This document shows, piece after piece, positions 8,690 through 17,400 of a DNA stretch of 64,000 bases. Origin of the DNA: Mesorhizobium norvegicum (lineage in GTDB: Bacteria; Pseudomonadota; Alphaproteobacteria; Rhizobiales; Rhizobiaceae); the NCBI RefSeq assembly GCF_004919685.1, contig NZ_SMYZ01000004.1, positions 124,001-188,000 on the forward strand. Reading direction: 5' to 3'. Every line of letters starts with the position of its first letter. Positions within the stretch are counted from its first letter, which is position 1. The notes under the pieces were generated by a model. That model ran no database searches and was not told the DNA's origin. It worked only from the letters and a program-made list of their open reading frames with translations. A program made the translations under genes and the position numbers.

Positions 8690-9271
8690 TCAGCCGACCT
8701 GCGGCAGCTCAAGCGCCGAGCGCATCCGGCCGACGCCACGCTTGTAGAGCATCGCGCCCTGGGCCGGCGCGAGCAGATCGGCATGCGGCGTGAAACCCGC
8801 GACGCGCTTGTTGAAGGCGATCTCGCCACAGCCGGGAACCAGGCAGTCGTGTTTTCCCTTCGGGCATCGATTGAAGTCGCAGAGCCGACCCAGATAGTTG
8901 TCGCTACCGGGTTCGATCAGAAAAACATCCAGCTGGTGATTGGCAACGCTGATCCCTGTTCCCCTCTCAAACGCGTCGCGCAGGGCAAGAGTGGCGGCGC
9001 GGCGCAACTCGCCAAGTCCTTCCTGCGAGTCGAGCCAGAGTGCCAGATCGAGATCGCTGCATTCATGCCAGACCTCGATCCGTGCGCGCCGGAATTCGCT
9101 GAAGCGCGGCACCTCTTTCCAGAGCGGCTTCGCGACCGAGCCTATGACGGCCACCGTCGCCACCTCGCGGAAGCGCGTCCAGGCATCGGTGACGACATCC
9201 GCCGCCGCGCGGAACTGCCGCTGGCGTTCCAGCATGTAACGGTCTTGTTCCTCGATCGCCGCTCGTCGCAT
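8690..9271 (-). CDS. Nucleotidyltransferase-fold protein with a four-cysteine cluster, function unknown
   Basis: A 193 aa protein that I do not recognise as a named family. It has the signs of a minimal nucleotidyltransferase: GS at 44-45, then CSDLDLALW with Asp 73 and Asp 75, and a third acidic residue in NHQLDVFL (Asp 115), the usual catalytic triad spacing. After this comes CDFNRCPKGKHDCLVPGC (131-148), a CX4CX6CX4C cluster that could bind zinc. It is the last gene of a three-gene operon, one base downstream of the SWIM protein. It could be an antitoxin-like or tRNA/protein-modifying transferase; there is no direct evidence for either. Confidence 0.6.
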   Translation of the reverse strand: MRRAAIEEQDRYMLERQRQFRAAADVVTDAWTRFREVATVAVIGSVAKPLWKEVPRFSEFRRARIEVWHECSDLDLALWLDSQEGLGELRRAATLALRDAFERGTGISVANHQLDVFLIEPGSDNYLGRLCDFNRCPKGKHDCLVPGCGEIAFNKRVAGFTPHADLLAPAQGAMLYKRGVGRMRSALELPQVG

Positions 9272-9272
9272 G

Positions 9273-10955
9273 TCAGGCCAACAGTTTCATGAAATTGCGC
9301 CTGCGGGCGAAGCGGGCCTTTACATCCGCCAGGTAAGCGGCGTGTTCGGATGCCCCGCGCAGGCCGGCCATACGGCCGATCAAGACTGCCGCTTCCGCAT
9401 AGGCGTTGTTGCCGCCAAACTGAGCCAGCTGGTTGACCCGCTCCGCATAAATCTTCAGTGCTTCGCGCGGATGCGTGGCTTCGCTGGCCTGCGCGAGCTT
9501 CTCCTTGAGCCCTTCGGAAGCGCCATGTTCACGCGTGTTCGCCCACGCCAGGTCAAACTGCATCTCCTCGATCAGGATGCTGATGAGCAGATCGGCCGGA
9601 TAATGCCACGCGGATGGCTTCTCGCGCGCCAGCCTGGATTGGAGACGCGAGACCGCTCGATCGCGTGCTACCGTGCCCCCCGCCTTGCACAGCCGCTGAT
9701 ACAGTTCCAGGCTCGGCGCCTTCTCGAATGCGCGCCACAGATGCACTTCGGCGTCAGCATCGCGACCGGCTGTGGTCAGCAGGTCGACTGCAAAGAAAAC
9801 GAGCCGATCGTCGGGCCGATCGTCCTCGAATATCCACAGGCCATCCTCGGCCCTGCGCAAGGCCTCTTCCGCCCTCCCCTGCGAGAGGCAGAATTTGGCG
9901 ATTTGCAGATAGGCTTGCTGTGAGGACAGGTGCTTGGCGCGAAGCGCGATGCGAGCCTCCACATCGCCATCGCGTTCGGCAAAGAAGTCGAGGATTTCCT
10001 GGAGCCTGAAATGGTCCCCAGGCAGTACGTGACCCGCCCGGTTCTTGCCGGCGGTTGCGGGCAACTCATCCCAGGCCTCGGTGGCAAGGCGACGGTATTC
10101 AGCCAATCCTTCTTCGCCGAGTATGTCGCCATAGCGCCCGGCCGCGCCGCCGAAGGTGTCGTAGCCACCATTCATCTCGCGTGCGAAAAGGTCACGCGCC
10201 AGGGACAAGGGTTCGCAAGGCGCCTCGCGGGCAGCGTTGCCATGAATTTCGCATGCCCGGTCGAGAAGTGGGGCGCAATGGCCATCGGAATCGTCCACAT
10301 CCTCGATGGCAGCCTCGATCCTATCGATGGCTCGCATCGCGAGACGCATAACGATGCCGGCATGCTTGCTCGATACCGAGGCGATCACATCGAGTGCCTC
10401 GTCGACACCTTGCGCCCAGTCGGGCGCCTCGCTGTAGTCGATGAAGCCATTCGTGGCGGTTGCGCCATCGATCAACTTGCCGAGGCGCGCCTCGAGGGTC
10501 GCCTCATCGCCGTCCTGAGTGGCCAGCGTGGTCATCTCCAGCCTCCGCAACAGGGTCGGGTCGCGCTCGGCAATATCCATGATCATGTCGACAAGTGCTG
10601 CCTTGTCCTTACCCTCCAGATGTTCGCGAATACGCGCGAACACGCTTGCACCTTCCGCTTCGCCATCGCTGCCCGCCGCATTTGCCGCCAGCGCTGTTGC
10701 CACCAAATGCTTGCAATAGCCCCAATCGCCGAAGGCACGGCAGGAACACGAACCATCAACGGACTCGCCACGCCCCATCAGCTCAACGCGGTAGTCCTCC
10801 GTACCGGCAACCTGCGCCAGCACCCGCTTCGGCCCAACAGTCAGCAGTTGCACCAGCCCGTCACGCCAATAGGCTTCGCCGCGCGAGAACACCTTGTTGC
10901 CGACAAGGTCGCGCAGGGCGTCAACCTCGAAACGGGGTATGCTCTCGCGGTTCAT
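9273..10955 (-). CDS. SWIM zinc finger protein with helical repeat region
   Basis: A 560 aa protein. A SWIM zinc finger is plain near the N-terminus: CSCRAFGDWGYCKH (Cys 70, Cys 72, Cys 81, His 83), the CxCxnCxH pattern known for DNA or protein binding. The rest is helical and TPR-like (EARIALRAKHLSSQQAYLQI; SQGRAEEALRRAEDGLWIFE), as in DUF6880-type proteins. Its role is unknown. It overlaps the upstream small gene by 4 bp (ATGA at 10952-10955) and is followed at once by the nucleotidyltransferase-fold gene, so the three are surely translated from one message. Confidence 0.75.
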   Translation of the reverse strand: MNRESIPRFEVDALRDLVGNKVFSRGEAYWRDGLVQLLTVGPKRVLAQVAGTEDYRVELMGRGESVDGSCSCRAFGDWGYCKHLVATALAANAAGSDGEAEGASVFARIREHLEGKDKAALVDMIMDIAERDPTLLRRLEMTTLATQDGDEATLEARLGKLIDGATATNGFIDYSEAPDWAQGVDEALDVIASVSSKHAGIVMRLAMRAIDRIEAAIEDVDDSDGHCAPLLDRACEIHGNAAREAPCEPLSLARDLFAREMNGGYDTFGGAAGRYGDILGEEGLAEYRRLATEAWDELPATAGKNRAGHVLPGDHFRLQEILDFFAERDGDVEARIALRAKHLSSQQAYLQIAKFCLSQGRAEEALRRAEDGLWIFEDDRPDDRLVFFAVDLLTTAGRDADAEVHLWRAFEKAPSLELYQRLCKAGGTVARDRAVSRLQSRLAREKPSAWHYPADLLISILIEEMQFDLAWANTREHGASEGLKEKLAQASEATHPREALKIYAERVNQLAQFGGNNAYAEAAVLIGRMAGLRGASEHAAYLADVKARFARRRNFMKLLA

Positions 10956-11359
10956 AGCGGCGGCTGCAGCCTTGGATCGGTTTCGATGAGACGCAGGGCC
11001 TCATCGAGTGTGACGGCCGCATGCAGTCGCCACCATGTTCCGGTGTGCCTGTACCACATAGCGTTAAACCGGGTCTCGGCGCGATGCTCCTCCACATGGT
11101 CCAGCCGAGCGAAGGGGACGTCAAATTCTTCGCCGGCATCATCTGGAAGGCCCGAACGGTAACGCGCGGAGAAACCGTATTTGCTTCCTCGCCATTTGCC
11201 GAAAATGTCCACCAGCTGGCCAAGCGGATTCGGCCGGCCGGGTATGAACCGAGGCTTCAAAACATCGGCGACGAATCGCTCGCATAAGGTGCCCACAGCC
11301 AGCTTCTCATCGGCCGAAAGCTCTTTGACCCACATTCCCCGCGTTTCCCGCTTCGCCAT
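10952..11359 (-). CDS. Hypothetical protein, first gene of the SWIM operon
   Basis: A 135 aa protein starting MAKRETRGMWVKELSADEKL, behind GGAAAG; a longer frame to 11410 lacks such a site. It is soluble, rich in Arg and Trp (KWRGSKYGFSARYRSGLPDD; HTGTWWRLHAAVTLDEAL), and I recognise no family with certainty. The 4 bp overlap with the SWIM gene suggests coupled translation and a shared function. Confidence 0.6.
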   Translation of the reverse strand: MAKRETRGMWVKELSADEKLAVGTLCERFVADVLKPRFIPGRPNPLGQLVDIFGKWRGSKYGFSARYRSGLPDDAGEEFDVPFARLDHVEEHRAETRFNAMWYRHTGTWWRLHAAVTLDEALRLIETDPRLQPPL

Positions 11360-11473
11360 TGCGATCTTTCCGAGCTGTCTGCCGCAAAGAGCGTTTCTGG
11401 CTGCTGTCAATCACGCGGCTGCCCTATAATAATCGACCGATCCGGTGAGGCAATCCGTCAGGCGCATCCGACG

Positions 11474-12925
11474 TCATTTGCGAGGATCGCCCTTCCGAAT
11501 GTGACCGCTGACCTGCACGCCGTCCTCGGCGCGCAGGTACAGGAAACCGGGAATGGACAGCAGCGGGATGATCGCGGTCAGCAAAAACACCTGATGGAAG
11601 CGCTCCGGCGTCACGATGTGGGTTTCGCCAGCGACCAGACCCAGCACCATGGCCGCGATCGAAACGCCCAAGGAAACGCTGAGCTGCTGCAGGACGCCGC
11701 CGAGGCTGGTGGCGCGGCTGAGCTTGTCGGCCGGCAGATCGGCATAAGACAGCGTGTTGGAGGTCATGAACTGCGCCGACCGGATGATCCCGAACACAAA
11801 GACGTAGAGGCCGATCATCCAGTGCGGCGTATCGGCGTCGATCAAGCCGAAGCCCGCCACGGCGGCTGAGCCGACCACCGCGCTGCCGATCAGCACGACA
11901 TTGAAGCCGAAGCGCCGCAACAATGGCGACAGCAGCGGCCGGATGAGCAAGGCGCCGAAGCTGCCGACGAATGTCAGCGAGCCCGAAGTGACCGGGCTCA
12001 TGCCAAAGCCGACCTGCAGCATCAGCGGCAACAGGAAAGGCACGCCGTTGAGGCCGACGCGGCACAGGCCGCCTGCCAGCGTGCCGACCCAGAACGAACG
12101 AAATCGAAACAGCGTCAGATCGACGGCCGGTGCTGCGACGCGGCGCGCATAGCGACCGAAGGCGAGCAGCAGCAGGATTGCAGCGGCCAGCACCAGCACC
12201 GTCGCGGAAACGGGGATGATCGGCCGGCCGATGCTTTCCAGTCCGAACTGCAGCAGTGCGACGCCGCATCCAACCATCAGGAACCCGGCGAAGTCGAAGC
12301 GTTGCACCGCTTCCTCGCGGAAGTCGTCGACGAAGCGCAGCGCGGCCAGAATGCCAAGGCAGCCGAACGGCACGTTGACATAGAATATCCAGCGCCACGA
12401 TGCATAAGTGGTCAACAGGCCGCCGAGCAAAGGCCCGATCACGGGCCCCATGATGGCGGGCAAGGTCATGTAGGTCATGGCGGTGATCAGCCCGCTGCGC
12501 GGAAAGCTGCGCAGCAGGATCAGCCGCCCGACCGGCGTCATCATGGCGCCGCCCAGCCCCTGCAGGGCGCGCATCGCCAGCAGCATGCCGAAACTGTTGG
12601 CCATGCCGCACAGCGCCGAGCCAAGGGTGAAGGTGAAAAGCGCCAGCGCAAACACGCTTCGTGCGCCGAACCTGTCGGCGAACCAGCCGCTGACGGGAAT
12701 GAACACGGCCAGGGTCAGAATGTAGGTGGTGATCGCAAGGTTCAGCCTGACTGGCGTCGTGTCGAGGCTGCGCGCGATGGCCGGGATCGCGGTGGTGATG
12801 ATGGTGGAATCGAGCTGCTCCATCAGAAAGGCGATGGCGACGATGATCGGAATAATCAGTCTCAGCCTCGGGTCGCGCTCGGTGGCAAATTGAGGCTGTT
12901 CCAATACTGTGGCCAATTCCGTCAT
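11474..12925 (-). CDS. MFS multidrug efflux transporter, DHA2 (EmrB/QacA) family
   Basis: A 483 aa membrane protein with about 14 hydrophobic segments. Family signs are LDSTIITTAIPAIARSL in the first helix (DHA2 motif D1), GWFADRFGARSVF (motif A) and ALQGLGGAMMTPVGRLIL (motif C region of antiporters). It should export drugs or other lipophilic compounds in exchange for protons. The start at 12925 (MTELATVLEQ) is preferred over 12973 because the homologous part begins just after it, although its ribosome site is weak. It stands alone with no adjacent TetR/MarR regulator; an inverted repeat lies upstream at 13053-13068. Confidence 0.88.
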   Translation of the reverse strand: MTELATVLEQPQFATERDPRLRLIIPIIVAIAFLMEQLDSTIITTAIPAIARSLDTTPVRLNLAITTYILTLAVFIPVSGWFADRFGARSVFALALFTFTLGSALCGMANSFGMLLAMRALQGLGGAMMTPVGRLILLRSFPRSGLITAMTYMTLPAIMGPVIGPLLGGLLTTYASWRWIFYVNVPFGCLGILAALRFVDDFREEAVQRFDFAGFLMVGCGVALLQFGLESIGRPIIPVSATVLVLAAAILLLLAFGRYARRVAAPAVDLTLFRFRSFWVGTLAGGLCRVGLNGVPFLLPLMLQVGFGMSPVTSGSLTFVGSFGALLIRPLLSPLLRRFGFNVVLIGSAVVGSAAVAGFGLIDADTPHWMIGLYVFVFGIIRSAQFMTSNTLSYADLPADKLSRATSLGGVLQQLSVSLGVSIAAMVLGLVAGETHIVTPERFHQVFLLTAIIPLLSIPGFLYLRAEDGVQVSGHIRKGDPRK

Positions 12926-13245
12926 GCAGGCGGCTGCTCTATCCCAAAGGCAGGATCGCCTTCTGTGCGGCAAGCCAGCCGAAGCCTGATCACACGGCCT
13001 GTCTTATGGTCCGACAAATAGGCAAGCGGTAGTCATTTCCGCTGTGATGGAAGTCAACAAATTTTGACTGCCAGTCCGGCGGAGAGGAGATCGGCAAAGT
13101 CAGCGGCGATCGGCGTCCGAACTGCCGTCGCCTGAAGGTGCATTTGCGTTTACGCGCGTGCCCATCCCGATTTCGTGAAGGAACGTGTCGAGTGAGAGGC
13201 CGTTTTCTTCCCCATCTATGTCTCGCATGTACAGGAGGCATCCTC
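12926..13245. other. Divergent intergenic region, 320 bp
   Basis: Between the MFS gene and the small secreted protein gene. The only structure seen is the GTCAA/TTGAC inverted repeat at 13053-13068. The AGGAGG at 13233-13238 belongs to the secreted protein gene. No open frame here looks coding. Confidence 0.6.
13053..13068. promoter_or_regulatory. Inverted repeat in the MFS upstream region
   Basis: GTCAACAAATTTTGAC has 5-base arms GTCAA/TTGAC around an AT-rich centre. It could be an operator for the efflux gene, about 130 bp upstream of its start. Confidence 0.25.
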
Positions 13246-13596
13246 ATGAAAAGGCAAATAGCAATCATCGGTTCCATCATGCTGGCGTTGGCCACGAGCG
13301 CGATCCCGTTTGCCACCGTCGCCGATGCGGCGGTCGTCAGGCACCATATTGTCCACCACGCCGCGGCCCATCACGGCAGCACGCATCGACACGCTGTGCG
13401 CGGCGGATATGGACACCGTGGCGGTTGGGCCGCCGGCGGTTGGATTGGCGACGATTGGGTTGGCGATGATTGGGTTGGCGATGAAGGCTGGATAGACGGC
13501 TACTACAATGGTTACGGCAGCTACAACGGCTATGCCGGGGACTATTGCGGAACCATCCAGTGGACGCTCGACCTCTGCGGCCCCCACGGTCCCTGA
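13246..13596 (+). CDS. Small secreted His/Gly/Trp/Tyr-rich protein
   Basis: 116 aa with a strong ribosome site (AGGAGG, 7 bases before ATG). Residues 1-27 form a Sec signal peptide (MKRQIAIIGSIMLALATSA, then ADA). The mature part has a His-rich stretch (RHHIVHHAAAHHGSTHRH), a Gly-rich stretch, and short acidic repeats WIGDD, WVGDD, WVGDE, then Tyr/Gly-rich YNGYGSYNGYAG and two cysteines in DYCGTIQWTLDLCG. No domain is recognised. The composition suggests metal binding or a surface-adhesive protein, which is inference only. Confidence 0.6.
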   Translation: MKRQIAIIGSIMLALATSAIPFATVADAAVVRHHIVHHAAAHHGSTHRHAVRGGYGHRGGWAAGGWIGDDWVGDDWVGDEGWIDGYYNGYGSYNGYAGDYCGTIQWTLDLCGPHGP

Positions 13597-13746
13597 TACC
13601 TGATCCGACCGCGGCTTCCCGACCGCGCCGGACAGCCGACCCGGATGTTCGGGGCGGCCGCCCTGTCATTCCGCGCTGGCCCCCGAACTGCCGCCACACG
13701 CGCTCGTGGCTTGACGTCGGAACGAACTTCAGCCACTTGTCGACTA

Positions 13747-13755
13747 GTATACAGG
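13747..13755. promoter_or_regulatory. GTATACAGG motif before the Zn-alcohol dehydrogenase
   Basis: The nine bases GTATACAGG lie 10 bp before the ATG at 13766, inside ACTAGTATACAGGTGG, and are identical to the minus-strand reading of the GntR upstream site at 8606-8614. A shared regulator is possible; nine bases alone is weak evidence. Confidence 0.25.
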
Positions 13756-13765
13756 TGGTGGGCCC

Positions 13766-14782
13766 ATGCTTGAAGTTCTCGTTCGTGCGCCGCAGTCGCT
13801 GGAAGTCCGGCAGGGCGCCATGCCAGAGCCCGGCGCCGGCGAAGTCATCGTTCATGTCAGCCGTGCCGGCATCTGCGGCTCCGACATTCACATCCTGCAC
13901 GGCTCCAATCCGTTCGCCGTCTATCCGCGCATCATCGGTCATGAATTCGCGGGCACCGTCACCGCGCTCGGACGCGATGTGACCGGCATTGCCGCGGGAG
14001 ACCGCGTGGTGGTCGATCCCGTGGTGTCGTGCGGCCACTGCTATCCCTGCCGGGTCGGCCGCTCCAATGTCTGCGCCAACCTCGAAGTGATGGGCGTTCA
14101 CCGCGATGGCGGTTTTCGCGCCTTCGTGGCGGTGCCGGCGGCAAATGCCATACCGGTGCCGGCCAACATGCCGTTTGGACTTGCGGCACTGGCCGAGCCG
14201 TTTTCCATCGCCGCCAATGTGCTTGACCGTACCGGTTGCGGACCCGAGGACACGGTGCTGATCTATGGTGCCGGCACGGTCGGCGTCACCCTGCTGCAGG
14301 TCGCCAAGCTCAAGGGTGCGCGCTGCATCGTGGCCGACATCGATGAAGCCCGTCTCGAGCGCGCGCTTCGCTTCGGTGCCGATAGGGTGATCCACTCCAT
14401 CCGCGAACCGGTGCCGGCCGCGGTGCGCGGCGAAAATGACGGTCTTGGCCCGACGCTGGTCATTGATGGCGCCGGCATCCCGGCACTTCTGGACGAGGCT
14501 TGCCGGCTGGCCAGCCCGGCGGGCCGCATCGGCCTGCTCGGCTTTTCCGATGCCCCGTCCAACCTCAGCCAGCAGGAAGTGGTGCGCAAGGAACTGACCA
14601 TCGTCGGCTCGCGCCTGAACCGCCGGCTGTTGCCGCGCGTCGTCGAATGGCTGGCCGACAAGCGGCTCGACCCGCAAGGCATGATCACGCAGGTCTTCGC
14701 GGCGACGGAAGCGCGCGCCGCCTTCGACCTGATCGAGAAGGAACCGCAGCGAACGCTGAAGGTCCAGTTGGACTTCTCATGA
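13766..14782 (+). CDS. Zinc-dependent alcohol dehydrogenase (MDR family, polyol/aldonate dehydrogenase type)
   Basis: A 338 aa medium-chain dehydrogenase. The catalytic zinc region is ICGSDIHIL with GHEFAG, the structural zinc loop is CGHCYPCRVGRSNVC, and the Rossmann motif is YGAGTVGVTLLQVAKL (about 170-185). Closest in feel are L-gulonate/L-galactonate 5-dehydrogenases and threonine/sorbitol dehydrogenases. It should oxidise a secondary hydroxyl of a sugar acid or polyol with NAD(P). It ends 7 bp from the convergent cyclase gene and stands at the edge of a transporter cluster for an acid sugar, so it likely serves that route. Confidence 0.82.
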   Translation: MLEVLVRAPQSLEVRQGAMPEPGAGEVIVHVSRAGICGSDIHILHGSNPFAVYPRIIGHEFAGTVTALGRDVTGIAAGDRVVVDPVVSCGHCYPCRVGRSNVCANLEVMGVHRDGGFRAFVAVPAANAIPVPANMPFGLAALAEPFSIAANVLDRTGCGPEDTVLIYGAGTVGVTLLQVAKLKGARCIVADIDEARLERALRFGADRVIHSIREPVPAAVRGENDGLGPTLVIDGAGIPALLDEACRLASPAGRIGLLGFSDAPSNLSQQEVVRKELTIVGSRLNRRLLPRVVEWLADKRLDPQGMITQVFAATEARAAFDLIEKEPQRTLKVQLDFS

Positions 14783-14789
14783 GCCGGAA

Positions 14790-15494
14790 TTAGCCCTCGA
14801 CCAGCGCGATGGCGCGCAGCGGCGATCCGGTGCCGCCTTCGATCGCCAGCGGCAAGCTGATCAGGAAGCACAGCGGCGGCACTTCACCAAGCCGGGCGAA
14901 ATTCTCGCCGATCAGCACGCCGGCTGAAAGCAGCGTATTGTGCGCCGGGAAATCCTCGCTGCCGAAACAATCGATCGACAGGCAATCCGAACCGACAATG
15001 CGCACGCCGCGCTCGACCAGCAATTCGCTCGCTTGCCGCGACAGGCCGGGCCAGTCGGCAAGAAACGCTGCCGGATCGTCCCAGAGCCGATCCCAGCCGA
15101 AATGGAAGAATACGGCGTCTCCCTGCCGTATGCGGCCATGTTCGGCCTCGAAAGCGAAAACGTGCTCCGGCTCGACCGCTTGCCGGGGCTGGCAGCCACG
15201 CGCATCGATCGTCACCATGCGGCCGAAGAAACGTTCGACGGGAATATCCGAGATGGCGGCGCCGCCGCGGACGAAATGGACCGGCGCGTCGAAATGCGTG
15301 CCGGTGTGTTCGCTCATGGCTAGCGCGTGGTTGCAGGCGACGTCGCCGCGGTCGTAGGATTCAACCATCTCCTGGCAGTAATGCGGGTGGGTCGGCCACA
15401 CCGGCATGCCTTGCTTCATCGGATGCGTCAGGTCGACGAAGGAAACCGCCTTTGTTTCGAACAGGTCGGCGAGCGTGTCGGTGGCGGATGTCAT
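14790..15494 (-). CDS. Cyclase family protein (kynurenine formamidase-like metal hydrolase)
   Basis: A 234 aa protein with the family metal motif HTGTHFDAPVHF (HxGTHxDxPxH) and the companion VDLTHPMKQGMPVWP at the N-terminus. Members hydrolyse formylkynurenine, isatin or other cyclic amides or lactones. The start at 15494 overlaps the permease stop by 4 bp (ATGA), so it is the last gene of the ABC operon. With a sugar transporter and a dehydratase nearby, lactone or amide hydrolysis of the imported compound is a fair guess. Confidence 0.82.
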   Translation of the reverse strand: MTSATDTLADLFETKAVSFVDLTHPMKQGMPVWPTHPHYCQEMVESYDRGDVACNHALAMSEHTGTHFDAPVHFVRGGAAISDIPVERFFGRMVTIDARGCQPRQAVEPEHVFAFEAEHGRIRQGDAVFFHFGWDRLWDDPAAFLADWPGLSRQASELLVERGVRIVGSDCLSIDCFGSEDFPAHNTLLSAGVLIGENFARLGEVPPLCFLISLPLAIEGGTGSPLRAIALVEG

Positions 15495-16429
15495 CTGACG
15501 CGCGGCCTCGGCACGAGAGCGACGATCAGGATGATCAGCGCGCCGGTCAGAAGGAAGCGCACGCCGGCTTGGATACCAAAGGTGTTGAGCATGGTGGACA
15601 TCAGGTTGAAGAACAATGCGGCCCCCCATATGCCGATCGCGTTGGCCTGTCCACCGGCGACGCTGGTGCCGCCAAGCACCACCACGGCGATCGATTCCAT
15701 CAGATAGGCGTCGCCCATGTTGAGTGCCGCGCCGCCGCTGAAGCCGGCGAGCAGAAAGCCGGCGAGCGCGGCGGCCGTGCCGCACAGCATATAGGCCATC
15801 AGCCGCACCCCGGCGACGTTGATGCCGGCAAGCCGCGCCGCCGGTTCGCTCTGGCCGGTGGCCAGCAATTGCCGGCCCCAGACCGTGCGTTTGAGAGCGA
15901 CCATGGCGACCAGCGTCAGCACCATCACCGCGATCGGCATGATCTGCACGCCGCCCAAGCTTAGCGAGGTGAACCGGGAAAGGCCTGCCGGTGGCTTCAG
16001 CGTCGCCTGGCCGCCGAGATTGAAGGCAAGCGACTGGAAGACGAAGCTCCAGGCAAGTGTGGCGATGATCGGCGGCAGCCGCAATGCGATGATGGCAAGG
16101 AAGTTCGCGGCACCGGCGACGGCGCCGACAGCAAGTGCGGCAGCGAGGCCAGGCAGCAGCATGCCATCGGACCCTTGCATGACCGTCATCGACACATAGG
16201 CGGCCAGCGTCAGCACGGACGGCACGGACAGGTCGATATTGCCCGGCCCGGAGGCGACCACGAACATCTGCCCGGTTCCCACCACGACGCTGAAAGCGCC
16301 GAAGGCGAGCGCGCCCGAGAGCGTGGCGCCGGCGCTGCCGATACCCGAATAGGCTGATGTCGCCACCCACATGGCGAGCGCGACGATGAAGCCGTAGGTC
16401 CACGGCGCGAGGCTCAATCTCCGGGTCAT
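15491..16429 (-). CDS. CUT2 sugar ABC transporter permease (second of two)
   Basis: A 312 aa BPD_transp_2 (RbsC-like) permease with about 9 hydrophobic segments. Family marks are FVVASGPGNIDLSVPSVLTL, the region before the membrane loop, and MESIAVVVLGGTSVAGGQAN near the C-terminus. It overlaps its neighbours on both sides by 4 bp, so the operon is tightly coupled. Together with the permease at 16426-17400 it probably forms a heterodimer, unlike the usual RbsC homodimer. Confidence 0.87.
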   Translation of the reverse strand: MTRRLSLAPWTYGFIVALAMWVATSAYSGIGSAGATLSGALAFGAFSVVVGTGQMFVVASGPGNIDLSVPSVLTLAAYVSMTVMQGSDGMLLPGLAAALAVGAVAGAANFLAIIALRLPPIIATLAWSFVFQSLAFNLGGQATLKPPAGLSRFTSLSLGGVQIMPIAVMVLTLVAMVALKRTVWGRQLLATGQSEPAARLAGINVAGVRLMAYMLCGTAAALAGFLLAGFSGGAALNMGDAYLMESIAVVVLGGTSVAGGQANAIGIWGAALFFNLMSTMLNTFGIQAGVRFLLTGALIILIVALVPRPRVR

Positions 16430-17400
16430 CGCGCCCGCTCCGACAAGAGCACGCGCCCGGCCAGCACGAGAAACAGGATGACGCCCTGGGCGCCGATCTG
16501 CCATGTCGGCGGCACCTGCAGGAAGGACAGCAACGAGCCCGCGAGCGACAGCGTCAGCGCACCGATCACCGTGCCTACCGGCGAGACGACGCCGCCGGTA
16601 AAGGCGCCACCGCCGAGGATCACTGCCCCGACGCCGAGCAGCGTATAGGCGGGCGCGACATTGGCATCGCCCGATGTGGTGAGGCCGGTGAGCGTCAGCC
16701 CGGCCAGACAGGCGAGCAGGCCGGCTGAGGCATAGACCGTGACGCGGATGCCGATAACGGACCAGCCGGCGCGCTCGACGGCGCGCGGATTGCCGCCGGC
16801 GCCGCGCAACACCGCGCCATAGGAGGAGCGCGAGATGACGAGATGGCCGGCGAGCGCCGCCAGTGCCGCCAGCCAGATCGACAGCGGCATCAAAGGCGGC
16901 TGCCAGCTCATGAACGCGGCAAGCCATACCGGCGCCGCGCCACCCGGCGCCGGCAGCAGGATGACGGCGATGCCGAGCCAGATGAAGGACATGCCCAGCG
17001 TCACGATGATCGACGGCAGTTGCCGTGAGTGGATGAGCAGGCCGAAGCCGGCATAGGCGGCGATCAGGACCAGGTAGCACAGCAGCGCGAGCGCGGGCGC
17101 GTCCTGCAGATAGAGCGCAGTGATGCAGGTGATCAGCCCGACAAAGGCGCCATTCGAAAGATCGATGTCGCCCAGCATGATCACCATCATCTGCGCCAGT
17201 GCGGCAAAGACCAGCGGCACCGAGAGCTTGAACAGCAGGTGGAAGCCGAAATAGCTCATCGCCGCCGGGCGTATGCTGAAGATGATGACCAGCATGACCA
17301 GCAGCGCCACCGCCGGCAGGCCAACCTGCAGGGCATTGAGCAAGGCCGGGCGCGCATTGGAAGAGGAACGGGCGGAAACACGGGCAGCCGTGTCAGACAT
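16426..17400 (-). CDS. CUT2 sugar ABC transporter permease (first of two)
   Basis: A 324 aa RbsC-like inner-membrane permease (MMVIMLGDIDLSNGAFVGLI; TLLGVGAVILGGGAFTGGVV). It starts at 17400, eight bases inside the end of the ATPase gene, and overlaps the next permease by 4 bp. Sequence differs clearly from its partner, supporting a two-permease importer. Confidence 0.87.
   Translation of the reverse strand: MSDTAARVSARSSSNARPALLNALQVGLPAVALLVMLVIIFSIRPAAMSYFGFHLLFKLSVPLVFAALAQMMVIMLGDIDLSNGAFVGLITCITALYLQDAPALALLCYLVLIAAYAGFGLLIHSRQLPSIIVTLGMSFIWLGIAVILLPAPGGAAPVWLAAFMSWQPPLMPLSIWLAALAALAGHLVISRSSYGAVLRGAGGNPRAVERAGWSVIGIRVTVYASAGLLACLAGLTLTGLTTSGDANVAPAYTLLGVGAVILGGGAFTGGVVSPVGTVIGALTLSLAGSLLSFLQVPPTWQIGAQGVILFLVLAGRVLLSERAR

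Noticed and set aside
11424..12611. Open frame of 395 codons overlapping the MFS gene
   Set aside because: Different frame of the same strand; composition is Arg/His-rich and lacks membrane segments.
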